Source: Mayamaea pseudoterrestris (Eukaryota > Bacillariophyta > Bacillariophyceae > Sellaphorales > Sellaphoraceae). From it: a DNA stretch of 64,000 nt. How positions within the stretch are numbered: position 1 is the first letter of the stretch; every line of letters starts with the position of its first letter. The notes under the pieces are model-generated. The model ran no database searches and was not told the origin of the DNA. It saw nothing but the letters and a program-made list of their open reading frames with translations. Below are positions 1 to 9,514 of the stretch, in pieces. A program made the position numbers and the translations under genes. Location: positions 186,001-250,000 of the forward strand of contig BROI01000011.1 in assembly GCA_027923505.1 (NCBI GenBank), written 5' to 3'.

Positions 1-366
1 TGGAGCCTGCCAGACCACTGCGCTGAGCTTGATCATAGATCAACTTTGTGGAGCACATTACATCATGCATGAGAACCATGATAAAGCAGCTATATCTTGC
101 AAGGACACTTCCTTGTTGCATGAGACTGACTTGTTGATTCCTGGAATGAGTGTCTGTAGCCTTGGAACCTGCCAGACCACTGTGCTGAGCTTGATCATGG
201 ATTAACATTGTGGAGCGCATTTACCGCATGCGTGTGATTCTTGTTACAGCAGCCAAGTCTTGTAAGGTCACATTCATGTTGCATGAGACAGATCTTTTCA
301 TTCCCAGAATTGTTGTCTGTAGCCTTGGAGCCAGCCATGCCATGGCGCTGAGCTTTATCATAACTC
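1..366. repeat. ~163-bp satellite array, left block
   Basis: A tandem family with a period of 162-163 bp. The anchor tgtctgtagcc recurs at 151 and 314, and base 1 onward matches base 163 onward. Each unit holds a 'gctgagctt-atca' segment and a 'catgttgcatgagac' segment. The block stops part-way through a third unit, at about 366, where the unrelated 343-bp family begins. The same family resumes at about 2303. The array is cut by the left edge of the window, so its true length is unknown. No coding signal is visible; the short open frames here follow the repeat period. Confidence 0.85.
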
Positions 367-2291
367 CGCACATTCAACAAGTGGTTGAATGTGCCAGCGT
401 TGCACCCTTTTTGGCTACAAGAACCAGCAGTGTTGCCAGTTGTGCCCTCCCATCCATTTCAGTTCATGTTTGGTATCATGATGGGTCAATGTTTATGTCA
501 GTTGCACCCATTCCAGTCTCCACCACCATGTATGCCATGGTGAGACTCAGCAGGTTGTTGGATCTGCTAGCAGTGCACCTCAAGTGGCACTTCAGACTGC
601 CAGAATGACTTGACAAATCTGGAATACAAAGAGAATACGTTTTTCATATTGATTGGGACCCACAGACTTGTCAGTTTGGGTGTGGAAGCCAACACTTTGC
701 CCTGAGATTCCACACATTCAACAAGTGGTTGAATGTGCCAGCGGTGCACCCTTTTTGGCCACAAGAACCATCAGTGTTGCCAGTTGAGCCCTCCAATCCA
801 TTTCAATTCATGTTTGGTGTCATGATGGGCCAATGCTTAGGTCAGTTGCATCCATTCCAGTCTCCACCACCATGTATGCCATGGTGAGACTCAGCAGGTT
901 GTTGGATCTGCTAGCAGTGCACCTCAAGTGGCACTTCAGACTGCCAGAATGGCCTGACAACTCTGGAATACAAAGAAAAACGTTTTTATATTGATTGAGA
1001 CTCATAGACTTGTCAGTTTGGGTGTGGAAACCAACACTTTGCCCTGAGACTCCGCACATTCAACAAGTGGTTGAATGTGCCAGTGGTGCACCCTTTTTGG
1101 CCACAAGAACCAACAGTGTTGCCAGTTGAGCCCTCCAATTCATTTTATTTCATGTTTGGTGTCATGATGGGCCAATGCTTAGGTCAGTCACACCCATTCC
1201 AGTCTCCACCACCATGTATGCCATTGTGAGACTCAGCAGGTTGTTGGATCTGCTAGCAGTGCACCTCAAGTGGCACTTCAGACTGCCAGAATGGCCTGCC
1301 AATTTTGGAATACAAAGAGAATACGTTTTTATATTGATTGGGACTCATAGACTTGTCAGTTTGGGTGTGGAAGCCAACTTTTTGCCCTGAGACTCCGCAC
1401 ATTCAACAAGTGGTTGAATGTGCCAGCGGTGCACCCTTTTTGGCCACAAGAACCATCAGTGTTGCCAGATGAGCCCTCCAATCCATTTCTTTTGATGTTT
1501 GGTGTCATGATGGGCCAATGCTTAGATCAGTTGCATCCATTCCAGTCTCCACCACCATGTATGCCATGGTGAGACTCTGCAGGTTGTTGGATCTGCTAGC
1601 AGTGCACCTCATGTGGCACTTCAGACTGCCAGAATGGCCTGCCAAATCTGGAATACAAAGAGAATACGTTTTTTATATTGATTGGGACCCACAGACTTGT
1701 CAGTTTGGGTGTGGAAGCCAACACTTTGCCCTGAGATTCCACACATTCAACAAGTGGTTGAATGTGCCAGCGGTGCACCCTTTTTGGCCACAAGAACCAT
1801 CAGTGTTGCCAGTTGAGCCCTCCAATCCATTTCAATTCATGTTTGGTGTCATGATGGGCCAATGCTTAGGTCAGTTGCATCCATTCCAGTCTCCACCACC
1901 ATGTATGCCATGGTGAGACTCAGCAGGTTGTTGGATCTGCTAGCAGTGCACCTCAAGTGGCACTTCAGACTGCCAGAATGGCCTGACAACTCTGGAATAC
2001 AAAGAAAAACGTTTTTATATTGATTGAGACTCATAGACTTGTCAGTTTGGGTGTGGAAACCAACACTTTGCCCTGAGACTCCGCACATTCAACAAGTGGT
2101 TGAATGTGCCAGTGGTGCACCCTTTTTGGCCACAAGAACCAACAGTGTTGCCAGTTGAGCCCTCCAATTCATTTTATTTCATGTTTGGTGTCATGATGGG
2201 CCAATGCTTAGGTCAGTCACACCCATTCCAGTCTCCACCACCATGTATGCCATGGTGAGAGTCAGCAGATCCAACAACACCTCAAGTGGCA
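367..2291. repeat. 343-bp satellite array with trimeric higher-order structure
   Basis: About 5.5 tandem monomers of 342-344 bp. The anchor tctccaccaccatg occurs at 517, 861, 1203, 1546, 1890 and 2232. On top of this, 652-1225 reads as identical by eye to 1681-2254, an offset of 1029 bp or three monomers, while neighbouring monomers differ visibly from one another. That is a higher-order repeat of the ABC-ABC kind and implies recent unequal exchange in three-monomer steps. Open frames of 60-130 codons recur at the same period on both strands and are by-products of the repeat, not genes. Confidence 0.9.
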
Positions 2292-2302
2292 AGCAAGAGT
2301 TC

Positions 2303-2752
2303 AAAAAATCTTTTGATTCCCGGAACGAGTGTCTGTAGCCTTGTGTTTGTCAGATCATGGCGCCAAGCTTGATCACGGATAAATTTGTGGAGCACTTTCA
2401 GAGCATGCATGAGCTCCTTGTTGAAGCAGCCAAATTTTTGCAAGGTCATTTTCATATTGCATGAGACTGATCTTGTCATTCCCGGAATGAGTGTATGTAT
2501 CCTTGGAGCCTGCCAGACCACTGCGCTGTGCTCAATCATAGATTGACTTTGTTGAGCACATTCATAGCATGCGTGAGATCTTTGTTTGAGCAACCAAGTC
2601 TTGCACCGTCACATTCATGTTGCGCAAGATGGAACTTTTGATACCCGGAATGAGTGTATGTAGCCTTAGGCTTGTCAGACAAAAGCGCTGAGCTTGATCA
2701 CTGATCATCTTTGTTGAGCGCCTTTACAGCATGCGTGAGATCCTTGTTGGAG
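2303..2752. repeat. ~163-bp satellite array, right block
   Basis: The same family as at 1-366: anchors at 2330, 2492 and 2655 (period 162-163), with more divergence between units than on the left. The family resumes at a unit phase roughly 90 bp further on than where it stopped on the left, so the 343-bp array replaces part of a unit rather than being simply inserted with intact flanks. The repeat fades at about 2752. Confidence 0.8.
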
Positions 2753-3241
2753 CTTAGCTATACCCATGGTGTAAGCTCCCAGACTTTTTTGTGGAATTTG
2801 ATTTTGCACATGTGATTGGCACACCCTGGACATGTGTCGTCTGGCTCATGGTGTGGTTCAGTTGACAGGGCATTAGGAATTTCCTAGCATGACTCCTAAT
2901 CTTGGGGTTTTGGTCATACTCATGATGTAGACCTCTAGGAGATAACTAACAATTTCATGGCTCTGCATACTCACTATTTTTTGTTTGTGGTACATGCAAT
3001 GTTAGATGTTAGTGGAACCAGTGCTCTAGCGTTGTAAATGATAGCTAAGCAAGTTGCACACTTTGATCCATAGTACTGGTACGTTCGATCGTTGGCAAGA
3101 TACCATTTTTAATGTCGCAGTGCAGAGTTTTTGAAACTGAACGGTTGCCGTTTTTTGAAAACCCCACGCAAGAGACAGTTTCTGATCATCGTCTTGACTT
3201 TCGTGTTGTTTGACAAATACAAACGCTATATTTACATCAAT
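2753..3241. other. Unique sequence between satellite and first gene
   Basis: No repeat anchor and no convincing coding frame. It must contain the promoter and 5' UTR of the gene starting at 3242; I cannot point to a specific element. Confidence 0.5.
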
Positions 3242-4807
3242 ATGACTGCTATAAATATGTATCGCTTGATCGCTTGTTTCGTGATTGCGTCGAGCGTCTG
3301 TAGCATGCCGCGACATGATTCGAATGTGCATCGAATCGCAGCTGTCTCGGATTCAGACAGCGGGTCACAGAGCGGATCCATTTCGACCGGAACGTACCTT
3401 GACTACTACAACGACAAGAACGACAACTACTTTGTTCCTTCGACTGCAACGGAAGATGAGGATGGTGACGATGAAGACGACGACAACGAGGAGGAAGACT
3501 CAACTGCGACAAGTGAACAGGAGGACGAGGAGGAAGCAAACAATGAACAGCTGCCGCATCAGTCCTACTGGTGGACGAACCACAACCAAGTGTCGACGAC
3601 GGAAGACGATTATGACGGAGAGGTCGCAGCAGAAGAAGACGACGACGATGGCAGTGACGGTGATGATGATTTACAGCCCAGCAATGTTGCAGATGGTCCA
3701 TCAGCGTTCGATGCTGCTGATTACTTCAGCGGCAATGGAGGCGAGTCACAAGCCAATGGCAATCAAGACGAAAAAACTTTTGCTCCATCAAACATATTTG
3801 ACGCCCAGGGCGAAGAAGCGGACGATACCTTTGCACCAACGCCGCTCAAGAATCGCGGTTTCGCTGGCGCAGGATTCACATCAGACTTTCCGTCAATTGT
3901 TCCTTCCGGTGCAGCCATCTTTGGCGCAAACGGCGGCTTGGAAGACCAGTCGGATTATCCAAGCTTGATGCCGTCCATGATTTTGGAAGATCAAACACCA
4001 ACTCAGCGAGTTGTTTCTGATTATCCATCTGATTTACCAAGTTTCCTTCCGTCGCCTCTTCAGTCGAGTTCCGTTCCAAGCGATCAACCTTCCTTGCAAT
4101 TCAGCGTACAGGCGAGTAACTCTCCGAGCGACCTACCTTCCATGCAGCCAAGTTCTTTTCCAAGTACGCATCCATCAGATTTGCCGAGCTTGCAGCCATC
4201 AGACTTTCCAAGCTTACAACCCGATAGTCCTGCGCCGACTGTTGTTACGACGAGTCTTGACAGTCAACTTATCATATCGGACCTTCCAAGCTCGCAACCA
4301 AGTCAAGCAAGTATCTCGTCGGGAGCGACGCAACAACCGACTCCCAGCGGCAATGTAGTAGTTCGACCAGCTGCTGGAACTGACAATGATGCCAAAGCAA
4401 CTGCAGAGGTAGATAAAGCTACCGCAGAGACCAAGGGAACGGCAAGCGAACCATTCACTCAAGCATCAATTGACACGAGTAGCGACGCCAAAACCTTTAT
4501 TGACTCGCCCAAGGCAGCATCGCTACTCAGTGGAGGAATATTTGTGGCAGTGGCAATTATAGCGTACGCGGCCTACATGTTCATGAGCAAAAAGAATGAC
4601 GTTTCAAAGCTCGGCTTGGCACCGACGACTGGATCCAACAGTCTCGACGACAACACCAGTGAGGACGGCGACGAGCACACTCCAAGCAGTCCAGTGGCAG
4701 CTCAAGGTGGTGTTCGACCAGCCACGACTCCCGAGCAGCTCAACTATCATGCGGCTAATGGACTCCCCGTGTTGGATGATTCCGTCATTACGCTCGTCGA
4801 GTCGTAA
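3242..4807 (+). CDS. Single-pass membrane protein with acidic region and SDxPSxxPS motifs
   Basis: A 521-residue protein read from the first ATG in frame (3242; a second ATG at 3257 is equally placed for the signal peptide). It begins with a signal peptide (hydrophobic stretch IACFVIASSVCS), then a long Asp/Glu-rich low-complexity region to about residue 150, then a Ser/Pro region with repeated S-D-x-P-S-x-x-P-S units (about 240-345), one membrane span near residues 425-448 and a cytoplasmic tail of about 73 residues. This is the layout of type I surface or silicalemma proteins, and the SDxPS motif is common in diatom surface proteins. The acidic luminal part could bind cations or polyamines; that is inference. 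No enzymatic domain is visible. It is a single exon and converges on the next gene. Alternative: a generic cell-wall or adhesion protein. Confidence 0.75.
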   Translation: MTAINMYRLIACFVIASSVCSMPRHDSNVHRIAAVSDSDSGSQSGSISTGTYLDYYNDKNDNYFVPSTATEDEDGDDEDDDNEEEDSTATSEQEDEEEANNEQLPHQSYWWTNHNQVSTTEDDYDGEVAAEEDDDDGSDGDDDLQPSNVADGPSAFDAADYFSGNGGESQANGNQDEKTFAPSNIFDAQGEEADDTFAPTPLKNRGFAGAGFTSDFPSIVPSGAAIFGANGGLEDQSDYPSLMPSMILEDQTPTQRVVSDYPSDLPSFLPSPLQSSSVPSDQPSLQFSVQASNSPSDLPSMQPSSFPSTHPSDLPSLQPSDFPSLQPDSPAPTVVTTSLDSQLIISDLPSSQPSQASISSGATQQPTPSGNVVVRPAAGTDNDAKATAEVDKATAETKGTASEPFTQASIDTSSDAKTFIDSPKAASLLSGGIFVAVAIIAYAAYMFMSKKNDVSKLGLAPTTGSNSLDDNTSEDGDEHTPSSPVAAQGGVRPATTPEQLNYHAANGLPVLDDSVITLVES

Positions 4808-5116
4808 CAGGATTTGACAAAATGTTTCGACTCCCACTTGTATGCTGTTTCTCAGTCAGTCGTTCTTCAAACACGCACACACGCACCTTTCAGTGGTTCT
4901 TTCCGCTTTTGAGGGCGACATGGCTTATTGTTGTTATTGTAATGAATAATAATCTACGTAGTGTATTTCGTTGATTCATCTACCTATCACATGTTTATTT
5001 ATATTTGGTAGTTGCATGGACACGGACGATAAATGACCCATCCGGCTGCAAAGTCACAATAGAGACAAGCTGGGACACGAAAGAGTTCTTTAATACTAAT
5101 GCATTGATACCTGCGA
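4808..5116. other. Convergent 3' region
   Basis: Lies between the stops of two converging genes; it should hold both 3' UTRs. AT-rich around 4930-5000. No gene or repeat seen. Confidence 0.5.
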
Positions 5117-6505
5117 TTAGTATGTTGCTTCCCTCGGATGGTTCCGCAACTTTCGATTATTCGCTCTCCATTTATGCGGCAGCTCTCTCACCGGCCGATC
5201 AAACACTTGCAACGTTTCCAAAAACTCGTCTCCATTCGGCGGCTCGTTGGCGCTGCGGTAGGCCTTGACCATGCTGGAATCCAGTAAACCTTGCTCACGC
5301 GCGTGCAGCAGCATGCCGCGGGCAATGTGTCCCTTGCTGCGCGACTGCGGCAAGTATTTGGCCACGACTTGTAGCAAGTACGTGTACGTGGCGCTATTGC
5401 AAGAGTGCAGTAGACTTTCGGATAAAACGTCAAAGACGGAAAAGGTCAAGTGAATGGCATCGTCGCGGCGCTCCATGTTACGTGGCGATTGGTCGGATAA
5501 ATCGTAAGGTAGTTCGGCGGCAACGCGAATCGAAGCGTTATAGGATTGCAGCGTCGGTCGCGTGTGCCATAGCTTGTTGGAAGCGTCGCCTCCATCGAGT
5601 TCGTGCCGCAGCATCAAGTCTTCCCATAGCAAGTAGGTTTCGCGTGCCGTCACAACATGAGCTTGGCAAGCCATGGCATCCAACAACACATCGTACATGT
5701 GTGTTGTTGGACCTGGGTGGCTAAAGTCTTGCATGTAGGTTGGTTCATTTGTTGCTAAAGTTGCATTATTTTCGTTGTCGTCGTCTGAGTCAGATTCGGA
5801 ATCCGAAGACGAATCCGAATCCTCCATAGCTTGTTCGCCACTCAACTCGTTGACATCATCCTGCAAGGATTGTACACTTTCAAATACTTGCTTCGCATGT
5901 ATCAGTTCCGTGTTATTTCCATCTTCACTCTCAGCGTCATTCTCCAGTACAATTTCATGCGCATTCACTCTCGGTCCCTGCGTTTCCTCCAACCGCGCCG
6001 CCCGCAGCTGCATGTAGCTCAATCCTTCGTTCGACAAGCGATCCAAGAGTCGTTGCATCACATCAATCGTTTCCATGGCTTGATCGTTGGAAATTTCACA
6101 AGAAGGTTCCTGCAGCAGCCAGCGACTCCACGTTGTGCCAGGCAGTGAGTGGGCGTGTCCGCGCAAGACGTATTCCGTTTTTTGCACGCAGTCATCGGCA
6201 ATACTCCACGCTTGGTCGGCGGAATCTTGATCCACTTGGTAGGTAAACAACGATCCGATTGGTGCATTCAGTAGCTGGCGCGTGATTTGCGTCTTGAGTG
6301 TTTGGTTGGTGCACACCAATGGAAGCTTGCGGTGCGAGTGGCGCGTTGGAAGTCGGGCAGCAGCAGATGAAGGAGGTGATGAAGGTGATGCTGCAGAATT
6401 CGTTAAATCATCTTTGGATCGAGGAATAGATGCTGCTGCAGTAGACAGACTCCGCTGCAATTGACGGCGGCGGTGACCAGCCGATAATTTCGTGGAAAGC
6501 ATCAT
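5117..6505 (-). CDS. PPR-like protein, probably mitochondrial
   Basis: About 462 residues from the first true ATG at 6505 (the frame is open further upstream, but only with a TTG start). The N-terminus is basic and hydroxylated with no acidic residues for ~25 residues (MMLSTKLSAGHRRRQLQR), as in mitochondrial presequences. A Ser/Asp/Glu-rich linker lies near 5770-5830 in genomic coordinates. The C-terminal half is helical with phrases typical of pentatricopeptide repeats, such as YDVLLDAMA, SYNASIRVAA and TYTYLLQVVAKYL, each followed by a second helix. PPR proteins bind organellar RNA; here the repeats are few and degenerate, so the assignment is tentative. No intron is needed. Confidence 0.6.
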   Translation of the reverse strand: MMLSTKLSAGHRRRQLQRSLSTAAASIPRSKDDLTNSAASPSSPPSSAAARLPTRHSHRKLPLVCTNQTLKTQITRQLLNAPIGSLFTYQVDQDSADQAWSIADDCVQKTEYVLRGHAHSLPGTTWSRWLLQEPSCEISNDQAMETIDVMQRLLDRLSNEGLSYMQLRAARLEETQGPRVNAHEIVLENDAESEDGNNTELIHAKQVFESVQSLQDDVNELSGEQAMEDSDSSSDSESDSDDDNENNATLATNEPTYMQDFSHPGPTTHMYDVLLDAMACQAHVVTARETYLLWEDLMLRHELDGGDASNKLWHTRPTLQSYNASIRVAAELPYDLSDQSPRNMERRDDAIHLTFSVFDVLSESLLHSCNSATYTYLLQVVAKYLPQSRSKGHIARGMLLHAREQGLLDSSMVKAYRSANEPPNGDEFLETLQVFDRPVRELPHKWRANNRKLRNHPREATY

Positions 6506-6722
6506 GGTAAAGTGATTGATGCGAGCAACCGAATTTGTGCGAGTTGAGCGGATGATGACGGTTGGTGCTGCGACATCGGGCGACTTTGACAAAAATAACC
6601 TGATAGATTCTCAGCGATGCATCGCTGCATAGTATATATCTAAATCCGACCATTTCTCTAACCTCACTTTCTAAACAATGATTAAACTCCCAACACATAG
6701 ATCAGCTAGCTGTTTTTTATTA

Positions 6723-8069
6723 TTATGACGAAAATACTTTCATGAAGGCTTGCTTGATGGAATCTATGCTTCCCTTTTGCTTGTCCACCGCGGGAAGGAG
6801 CAAGTCACTGGCCTTGCTCACAGGGCGAAAGTTCTCGGGAAAGACATCAGACTGTGACAAAAGCTCACACTGGGTAGGACTGGCGCAGTAAATGTCCTCG
6901 ACAATTTCCCTGAATGGCACCCATCGGTTTTCCTTGGCCGACTTGTCGGCGGCAATGGCCATGATCAAGGCGACCAAACCATCCTCGCCAGTGCATGGAA
7001 CAGGCGTATCATTGACCAAGGACTGGCAAAAAGCAATCGTTTCCGAAACGTACGCTTCATTGTAGCGACTCAGGAAAAAGTCAAAGGGCATGTCGGCGTT
7101 TCCAGTAAAGTCGCTCTTGTAAATCTTGGCCGTGTTGGGGTAAACGTTGTCAGTCAACACCATGCCCTTGGTGCCTAGTACTTCGGCGCGCTGGTCGTAG
7201 CCGAAAGACGACTGCCGACAAACGTCAATCATGGCCGTGACTCCGCCCGGGTATCTCACCAGGCAACTGGCCGTGTCGTACTTTTCCGAACCGTCCAACA
7301 CTTCAATGCTCTTGTCGATGTGACAAGATCCAACCGCCAATATCTCAATCGGATCCGCTCCAGCCAAGAACCGACTCATGTCCAAATCATGCACCGCCAT
7401 GTCGGCAAAGATACCGCCTCCTCCCTTGACATACGAAAACGGCGGTGGCGACGGATCCCGACTACACAACTTGATTATGATTGGTTCACCCACTTCCTTG
7501 GCCTGCACGGCGGATCGGACGCGCATAAAGTTTTGATCAAACCGACGCTGCAGTCCAATCATGAGCTTGACGCCAGCCTCGTTGCAGGCATTAATGGCTT
7601 CGACCGTTTCCGTCAACTCGGTGGCAATTGGCTTTTCGCAGAAGACGTGCTTGTTGTGGGCGGCGCACGCCTTAATTTGCTCGGCGTGAAAGGCGGATGG
7701 CGAGCAAATCCAAACGGCGTCAACGTTTGGGTCGGTGATCACGTCCATGGCATCCGAAGTCACTTTGGGAACGTTGTACGTCTTTGCGGCGGCTTCGGCC
7801 TTGGAAATGGTTGGATTTTGAACAATGGTGCAAGTCACGCCTGGTGCCTTGCTAATGGCTTCCAAATGCACCAATCCGATGCGCCCCATGCCAATGACAC
7901 CAACCTTGATGTTTTCCTTGACGTTTGCGTTGTCGACTGCCGTCATGGAGAGCGATGAAGACGAGGTTGCTGCTGCTCGAAACGCAAAGGAGGCTCGCGG
8001 CGCAACGCCGGAGAATCCATGGCTCGATGCAACGAGCGTTGCGAGAAGAAGGATGGTCGATTTTGTCAT
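6723..8069 (-). CDS. Gfo/Idh/MocA oxidoreductase, inositol 2-dehydrogenase-like, plastid-targeted
   Basis: 448 residues, single exon. Residues 1-18 are a signal peptide followed by HGFSGVAP, with Phe just after the predicted cleavage site, the diatom plastid import motif; a Ser/Ala-rich transit-like stretch follows to about 42. The Rossmann motif GVIGMGRIG lies at 57-65, and the family E-K-P motif (CEKP) at 144-147, whose Lys is catalytic in this family. A H-D-L-D-M-S-R segment in the middle matches the substrate-site region. Family members oxidise inositols or related sugars using NAD(P). The sequence style is closest to bacterial IolG-type myo-inositol 2-dehydrogenases, but the substrate cannot be fixed by reading. 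Full length for the family once the presequence is removed. Confidence 0.85.
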   Translation of the reverse strand: MTKSTILLLATLVASSHGFSGVAPRASFAFRAAATSSSSLSMTAVDNANVKENIKVGVIGMGRIGLVHLEAISKAPGVTCTIVQNPTISKAEAAAKTYNVPKVTSDAMDVITDPNVDAVWICSPSAFHAEQIKACAAHNKHVFCEKPIATELTETVEAINACNEAGVKLMIGLQRRFDQNFMRVRSAVQAKEVGEPIIIKLCSRDPSPPPFSYVKGGGGIFADMAVHDLDMSRFLAGADPIEILAVGSCHIDKSIEVLDGSEKYDTASCLVRYPGGVTAMIDVCRQSSFGYDQRAEVLGTKGMVLTDNVYPNTAKIYKSDFTGNADMPFDFFLSRYNEAYVSETIAFCQSLVNDTPVPCTGEDGLVALIMAIAADKSAKENRWVPFREIVEDIYCASPTQCELLSQSDVFPENFRPVSKASDLLLPAVDKQKGSIDSIKQAFMKVFSS

Positions 8070-8414
8070 TGTATACTATGCAGTTGGAGTGAAATGTGTT
8101 GCTGCTATGTTTACTCGACAGGTAGGTTGTCGACGACTGGGGCTTGCTTGGATGAGCGACGGACGAAGTCGGTGCGTTTCGTTGTTGACATTGATCTTGA
8201 AGAAAGATCGCGAAGATCGTGACGTCGAAGGCGCGGCGCAACGAAAACAGACGCGTTGCGACATCCGTTTTCTACCGTGCCCGACGCGTGTGCGCACACG
8301 CAGGCGGCCAGGATAGTTTAGCAAATCGATCATAATTTTGGCAATAGAGCAACCTAATACATCGTGCAGCTTGGTCATTCATGTTCGTAGTTGTATGTAA
8401 ATGTTACCAGTTTC
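8070..8414. other. Intergenic, promoter side of the Gfo/Idh gene
   Basis: Contains the 5' region of the minus-strand gene that starts at 8069 and the 3' region of the next minus-strand gene's neighbour side. No convincing coding frame or repeat. Confidence 0.4.
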
Positions 8415-9020
8415 TTACACAAGAACAAACGGCACGAGACAAAGCAACGGTCCAGCGTAAACTGCCACACTCATTAAATCCTTTGGCACCAGCTGCATCA
8501 AACCCAGCGTTGCCGTAAACCACGATAGTATCAACGCCAGTCGCGACGCCGTCTTGTGCCAGTAGCGAATCGTTTGGTTCGTCTTGTCAACGCCAAAGTC
8601 TGGATGCAAAAAGACGGAACCAGCCAAGCCCACGCCAAAGCAAGCAATCACAACGACGAGTCCAATCTTGGCGTGCGTGGTCTTTAGATGTGGATATCCA
8701 TTCAGCTCCTTGTTATTGTAGATGATCCAAACGCCGGCAGCGTTTGCAACCATGGACAGGAATCCTAAAACGGCATGAATCTTGGTATTGGTATAACCGC
8801 CAAGCTTCTTCGTGACTGCACCGACACCAGCGAATCCTACCATGCCGCACGTCATGAGCAACGGATGCCACGAAAAGTAGCGCCACTGTCCCGTTGGCCG
8901 GGTGCCGGCAAAGTAGCCGCCTCCCAGTGAGATTGCCACAAGAATGACGACGAGAATAACGTAGCGAGTTGGACTCGGCTTGTCCGGTGTGTATGATCCA
9001 AGTAATCCTTTATTGCCCAT
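8415..9020 (-). CDS. Cytochrome b561 domain protein
   Basis: 201 residues, single exon, start ATG at 9020. Five or six membrane spans. The four histidines expected to bind the two haems are present: H52 (in SWHPLLM), H82 (KIHAVLGF), H116 (TTHAKIG) and H155 (YWHKTAS). The SWHPLLM and WHK signatures are typical of cytochrome b561 / CYB561D-type proteins, which move electrons from ascorbate or a similar donor across a membrane, often to reduce ferric iron or monodehydroascorbate. There is no additional DOMON domain, so it is the single-domain form. No obvious signal peptide beyond the first span; the compartment (vacuole, endosome, plasma membrane) is not shown by sequence. Confidence 0.88.
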   Translation of the reverse strand: MGNKGLLGSYTPDKPSPTRYVILVVILVAISLGGGYFAGTRPTGQWRYFSWHPLLMTCGMVGFAGVGAVTKKLGGYTNTKIHAVLGFLSMVANAAGVWIIYNNKELNGYPHLKTTHAKIGLVVVIACFGVGLAGSVFLHPDFGVDKTNQTIRYWHKTASRLALILSWFTATLGLMQLVPKDLMSVAVYAGPLLCLVPFVLV

Positions 9021-9514
9021 TGTGAATTATCCAATTTGAGTGAAGGCTGCAATATATAGTCTATCTGCACAAGAAATGCTGCTTGTTGTAGGAAGGCCGA
9101 TGCGGCGTTGAAGAGAAGGCGTGCAGATGCTTGTCGACGCGAAGATCTTAATCTGCGTCGTATGTGACGTCGCAGCGGGAACGAATCGCATCAGCTATCG
9201 CGGAAACACACGGAGGCACGCAAATCACGTGCTATCTAAACCGATTGCTCAATATGCGTCGGCCAAAAATTATAAACTACGCTGTTAAGTTTTAAACATT
9301 TGATTATGGATTGAAAGAGGAAGCACTTTCCTTACTTTAAATGCCAGACTCTCGGATAGAAAAGTGCCAAATGTACATTGTACATGCATAGGCCATCGGC
9401 AATCAGGACGATATCATCCAATATCCTCGTCGCAGATTGCTCCGACGACATACGACTTCAGTTTTCGTCAAGACTTATTCGCGACGGCATATAAGATGCA
9501 TCTATACTAGCAAT
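9021..9514. other. Intergenic region with a TATA-like element
   Basis: Non-coding. An AT element reading ACTATATATT on the minus strand (9051-9060) lies 31-40 bp before the cytochrome b561 start codon and could act as a TATA box, though that would leave a very short 5' UTR. Nothing else recognised. Confidence 0.35.

Noticed and set aside
210-2088. Open frames of 60-132 codons on both strands in the first 2.2 kb
   Set aside because: They recur with the 343-bp period and start mid-repeat; they follow the satellite sequence and have no protein-like composition.
1-2752. Calling the satellite a centromere
   Set aside because: Higher-order structure is suggestive only. No chromatin data, and the array extends beyond the window, so position on the chromosome is unknown.
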